A DNA stretch of 64,000 bases from positions 89,486 to 153,485 of the forward strand of contig CANRNN010000007.1 of NCBI GenBank assembly GCA_947632025.1, given 5' to 3'. Shown in pieces: positions 61,580 to 64,000 of this stretch. The number at the start of each line of letters is the position of its first letter. Positions within the stretch are counted from its first letter, which is position 1. The notes under the pieces were generated by a model, which worked only from the letters and a program-made list of their open reading frames with translations, was not told where the DNA came from and did not search any database. Origin of the DNA: an uncultured Clostridia bacterium. GTDB taxonomy: Bacteria > Bacillota > Clostridia > Oscillospirales > Ruminococcaceae. Position numbers and translations under genes: made by a program.

Positions 61580-62606
61580 GTGATTAAAGCAATTAAATTT
61601 TTTGACTGTTTCGCCCAATGAACGCTTTGCGGGTGGCGCGTCCGTGCGTCGCCTTTGGGCGTTCATTTTACAACGTCGTGTTGTGGAACAGGCAGATTTC
61701 GGTCGGGACTTGAAAAAGCGGGCGGCTTTGAATGCGTGGGCTATTGCGAGATAGACAAGTACGCTGCGGCGGCTTGCAAAGCCATTTACGACACGGAGGG
61801 AGAGGATTTTTATAGCGACGTTACAAAAATCGATACGGAAAACCTTAGAGATTTTGACCTGCTCGTCGGAGGATTTCCGTGCCAGCCTTTCAGTACGGCA
61901 GGAAAACGCCTTTCGTTCGCAGATTAACGGGGCAATCGGGACACCGGTGCCCAAATTGGGGTATAGCGTATTCTGGCGTATCCTTAACAGCGCGGATTTC
62001 GGAGTTATACATTGTCGGATATCTTGGAGAGCCTGGGGGCAGCTTCTGCCGAAGTCCCCTCGAAATATTGGCTTTCGGAACGCAGTACAAGGAAAATCTC
62101 AGGCTGCTTGTAAAAGGCTCGCAGGGGCGCAGAGTGTACTCCCCGAACGGCGACGCTGTGACACAATGCAGCGGCGGCGGTTCGGGCAGTAGGACAGCGG
62201 AGTAAGCAATCACCGCGGAGAGCATTCCGCCGTATTTGTTGAAGAACCCCGCGCTATACTTAATCCGTTCAAGGAAAGCACCCGACAGAACGGCAGACGA
62301 GTTAAAGAGCCGAACGAGCCAATGTTCACAATTACGGTAGCCGACCGCCACGGTGTAATTCATCACGGAAGAATACGGCGTTTAATGCCGATCGAATGTT
62401 GGCGTTTGCAGGGCTTTACAGACGAGCAGTTTCACAAAGCCGAGGCGCTAGGAATGTCTGACGCTCAACTGTACAAACAGGCAGGCAACGCCGTTACAAC
62501 TAACGTTATTGAGGCAATAGGCAGGAGGCTGTTGGAATTTGACAGAATGAACGGGGGTGAAACAATTGCCGAACCATGTAATGAACCGTCTGCGAATGGA
62601 GGGTGA
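61580..62606 (+). pseudogene. Decayed C5-cytosine DNA methyltransferase
   Basis: Fragments of a Dcm-type methyltransferase appear in order but in changing frames: IKFFDCFA (61586), GTGRFRSGLEKAGGFECVGY (61685), LLVGGFPCQPFSTAGKRLSF (PCQ catalytic cysteine, about 61860), LGYSVFWRILNSADFGV (about 61957), YIVGYLGE (about 62006), RRVYSPNGDAVTQ, then HRGEHSAVFVEEPRAILNPF and PIECWRLQGFTDEQFHKAEA to GNAVTTNVIEAIGRRL (62606). Lesions: a structured insert at 61616-61684 that brings a stop, a deletion after SFAD removing the ENV region, a deletion at about 61998 of PQNRE, and a frameshift near 62190. Inactive as it stands. Confidence 0.82.
61616..61684 (+). mobile_element. Structured 69-bp insertion A inside the methyltransferase gene
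   Basis: Interrupts codons for FA^GTGRF. Hairpin 1: AATGAACGC (61617-61625) with GCGTTCATT (61659-61667). Nested hairpin 2: GGCGCG (61635-61640) with CGTCGCC (61647-61653). Hairpin 3: ACAAC (61670-61674) with GTTGT (61680-61684). It shares CGCGTCCGTGCG (61637-61648), TTGGGC and the hairpin 3 layout with insertion B at 62689. In frame it reads Gln then TGA. No protein is encoded. Confidence 0.7.
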
Positions 62607-62688
62607 TCAGCAAAGGATCAACGAACTGTTGGAAAGCGTTAAGGGCGAGGATAACGTGTTGGACTTCAACAAAATAATCCCAATGCCA

Positions 62689-62757
62689 CGAGCAAGCCTT
62701 GTATGCGCCGCGTCCGTGCGGCGCTTGGGCTTGCTCACGCAACATCCTGTTGCGCAA
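62689..62757 (+). mobile_element. Structured 69-bp insertion B inside the DUF1281-like gene
   Basis: Interrupts PMP^SLKIESGSR. Hairpin 1: GAGCAAGCC (62690-62698) with GGCTTGCTC (62728-62736). Nested hairpin 2: GCGCCGC (62705-62711) with GCGGCGC (62718-62724). Hairpin 3: CGCAAC (62738-62743) with GTTGCG (62749-62754). Same architecture as insertion A, same core CGCGTCCGTGCG (62709-62720), but the stem 1 and stem 3 sequences differ on both arms. It stays in frame and adds 23 codons (or 22, depending on the exact edge). Confidence 0.7.
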
Positions 62758-62976
62758 TCGTTGAAAATCGAGTCGGGCAGCAGGACGGTCAGAGGTCTGA
62801 AAGCGTATAGGGATTTCGTTTATGTTTACACATTCGCCGGAACAGAGCAAAAAGATCTGCTGAATATTCCGAAAGAGAAAGAAGAAATATTCCTCAGGGA
62901 ACGACCGGAAATAAGGCGCGATGAATGGGAACTCGGCAGAACAGCTTTTCAGAACGAGCAAAAATACGGCGCGCCA

Positions 62977-63074
62977 AGAAACCTTACAAAAAGATTTACG
63001 TTATAGCCGTACAGAAAGCAACGTTCCGATAAGAGCAACGTATTATTGGGAAATGGTCAAGGGCGTAGCCCTTG
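62977..63074 (+). mobile_element. Third insertion (about 98 bp) in the DUF1281-like gene, unrelated in sequence
   Basis: Lies between codons for KYGAP and WYEWACNNW, which are adjacent in relatives. It begins AGAAACCTTACAAAAAGATT and ends with a perfect hairpin AAGGGC-GTA-GCCCTT (63059-63073). It lacks the core of insertions A and B. Edges are inferred from the protein family, so they may be off by a few bases. Confidence 0.5.
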
Positions 63075-63458
63075 TGGTACGAATGGGCGTGTAACAATTG
63101 GGGAACAAAGTGGTCGGCTTATAGAACAAAACTTGCCGAGGATAACACTATCATCTTTCAAACCGCATGGTCGCGCGCAATGCCCGTTATTCAAAAACTC
63201 ACGGAAAGATTTCCCGATCTTAATTTCGAGTATTACTGGGCGGACGAGGATACGGGCGTAAACGTCGGAATAGCTGAATTTGAAAACGGAGAAGTCACAT
63301 TCGATGAATTTTTCAGCGCGCATTCCCATGACGCATATGAACTCGCCGCGGAACTGTGGGGGTTTGACCTTGAGGAAGAAGGTTATGTTTTCGACGAGGA
63401 AAAGCAGACCTACGAATACCGTCCGGACGAAAGCCCGAAAATGGAATGAGGTGATTAT

Positions 63459-63791
63459 TTGATACCCATAAACGCCGATGAAACGAGTTACGAGCGCTTT
63501 GAGATCCTTGGTCGTGACGCGCTTTTCACTAACCTCAGAATTGACCGCAAGTCGCTCCCCGATGGACTTTATGCCTATGATTTGCGCGACAGCGACGAGT
63601 TGGACGGAACGCCTTCCGAATTAAAATCATTCGTTATGGTCAACCATTGGGGAACGGTGGTCACACGGGAGCCTATCGACGGCGCGGACGAGGGGATTGT
63701 TCTTGACGAGAATGACTACAACTATCTCGGCGAGGATATGACACTCGAAGAATTTGCAAACTCCGTTCCGAAAATGGAACAAATAATGTAA
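63459..63791 (+). CDS. Element protein with LPD28-like domain
   Basis: 110 residues from TTG 63459, with GAGGTG at 63448-63453. MIPINADETSYERFEILGRD, ALFTNLRIDRKSLPDGLYAY, DLRDSDELDGTP and FVMVNHWGTVVTREPID resemble the LPD28 domain found in large polyvalent proteins and as stand-alone proteins on Clostridia conjugative elements and phages. Function unknown. Follows the DUF1281-like gene by 9 bp; sequence looks intact. Confidence 0.75.
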   Translation: MIPINADETSYERFEILGRDALFTNLRIDRKSLPDGLYAYDLRDSDELDGTPSELKSFVMVNHWGTVVTREPIDGADEGIVLDENDYNYLGEDMTLEEFANSVPKMEQIM

Positions 63792-63801
63792 CTAAATTAG
63801 T

Positions 63802-63876
63802 GCCTGTGAAACAACAGGCGCAGCTACTAATTCAAAATGAAAATATCGCCTGTTGTTTTGCGGGAACGCAAACAGG
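63802..63876 (+). promoter_or_regulatory. Alternative-hairpin leader upstream of the adenine methylase
   Basis: GCCTGT (63802-63807) can pair with ACAGGC (63814-63819); AAACAACAGGCG (63809-63820) can instead pair over 12 bp with CGCCTGTTGTTT (63847-63858); and CCTG..TTTGCG (63849-63862) can pair with CGCAAA/CAGG (63867-63876), next to the Shine-Dalgarno AGGAGGT. These are mutually exclusive, as in an attenuator. Regulation is inferred from folding only. Confidence 0.55.
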
Positions 63877-63887
63877 AGGTGATGAAA

Positions 63888-64000
63888 TTGAACAGCTTTA
63901 TGAGCTGGATCGGCGGCAAGAAGTCAAGCCGCGACATAATAATTCCGAGATTTCCGATGTACTATGAAAAGTATGTGGAAGTGTTCGGAGGGGGCGGTTG
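63888..64000 (+). CDS. DNA adenine methylase (N-6, Dam/D12 class), N-terminal part
   Basis: Runs off the window end. Reads MNSFMSWIGGKKSSRDIIIP then RFPMYYEKYVEVFGGGG; SWIGGKK and VEVFGGGG are the S-adenosylmethionine-binding start of D12-class adenine methylases carried by phages and conjugative elements. The start is taken as TTG 63888, eight bases from AGGAGGT (63874-63880); the ATG at 63882 is too close to it. The alternative-hairpin region precedes it. Confidence 0.85.
   Translation, partial: MNSFMSWIGGKKSSRDIIIPRFPMYYEKYVEVFGGGG

Larger units (their letters stand above)
62566..63449 (+). pseudogene. Interrupted DUF1281/Api92-like element protein gene
   Basis: Starts at TTG 62566 (MPNHVMNRLRMEGDQQRINE), GGGGGTG upstream, overlapping the methyltransferase end. 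Family segments: FNKIIPMP, SLKIESGSRTVRGLKAYRDF, NIPKEKEEIFL, WELGRTAFQNEQKYGAP, then, after an interruption, WYEWACNNWGTKWSAY, IIFQTAWSRAMPVIQKLTER and WADEDTGVNVGIAEFENGEV to the stop at 63449. Insertion B (62689-62757) adds 23 codons without a stop; a second, different insertion of about 98 bp at 62977-63074 brings a stop and frameshift. The downstream half from about 63075 is intact. Confidence 0.78.

Noticed and set aside
61616..61684. Insertion A as an IS-element end or miniature transposon with terminal inverted repeats
   Set aside because: No target-site duplication, and inverted repeats are internal and nested, unlike a simple terminal-repeat MITE; kept as an unclassified structured element.
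61890..62366. 158-codon minus-strand frame across the methyltransferase remnant
   Set aside because: The plus strand carries ordered methyltransferase motifs through the whole span; the minus frame is their shadow.
63802..63876. CRISPR or integron attC interpretation of repeated CGCCTGT/ACAGGCG hairpins
   Set aside because: Only a few non-identical hairpins with irregular spacing, no spacers, no cas or integrase gene, and no GTTRRRY core sites.

Overview
The window looks like a chromosomal stretch from an anaerobic Clostridia species, most likely Oscillospiraceae/Ruminococcaceae. The evidence is CIRCE/HrcA heat-shock control, a GerW-family (YtfJ) gene and a DacF-type carboxypeptidase as found in sporulating lineages, a reverse-domain rubrerythrin with rubredoxin, a sodium-pump-like biotin carboxyltransferase set, several TTG/GTG starts behind strong Shine-Dalgarno sites, and sigma-A promoters that nearly all have 17-bp spacers. 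Species is not determinable by eye.

Layout. 1-3.9 kb: hrcA-grpE-dnaK (minus strand) behind a perfect CIRCE, followed by an unrecognised gene rather than dnaJ. 4-8.3 kb: pgk-tpiA-(membrane protein)-gpmI, lower glycolysis. 8.4-10.7 kb: a small membrane protein and an EAL phosphodiesterase. 10.8-18.4 kb: type II fatty-acid synthesis, fabH-fabG-fabF-accB-fabZ-accC-accD-accA plus acpP with its own promoter; fabD lies divergently and heads an aroE-aroK-amidohydrolase-fumarase-alpha run. No enoyl-ACP reductase gene is present here. 23-24.2 kb and 33.9-37.3 kb: two ECF sigma factors, each overlapping the gene for a membrane-anchored partner by 4 bp; the second partner is 945 residues long and carries calcium-loop-like repeats and a metal-ligand-less M23 fold. 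24.5-33.8 kb: a degenerate PAS/GGDEF/EAL protein, a RodA/FtsW protein, a galactokinase-like protein with altered motifs, HflX, NadB-NadC and a stand-alone FakA C-terminal-like protein. 37.4-40.5 kb: an NrdR-box-controlled small NrdD-tail protein, a diguanylate cyclase, rubrerythrin and a CxC rubredoxin. 40.5-47.7 kb: a sugar ABC importer (no ATPase gene) and a three-gene carboxyltransferase operon arranged like 12S/1.3S/5S transcarboxylase. 48-59.2 kb: CIRCE-controlled hsp20, then the conserved block S2P-like/scpA/scpB/DUF2953/gerW-family/dacF/rluB, then threonine deaminase with RidA, leuS and a CPBP protease.

59.4-64 kb: the tmRNA gene ssrA, whose 3' end appears to be the boundary of an integrated element (ArdA-like protein, a decayed cytosine methyltransferase, a decayed DUF1281/Api92-like gene, an LPD28-like protein, an adenine methylase running off the end). 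Inside two neighbouring genes of this element sit two insertions, each about 69 bp, that share a 12-base core and the same three-hairpin architecture while their stem sequences differ by compensated changes. This is the best candidate for something undescribed in the window.

Protein family names come from recognition of motifs by eye; no database search was run. Starts were chosen by Shine-Dalgarno spacing and family N-termini.
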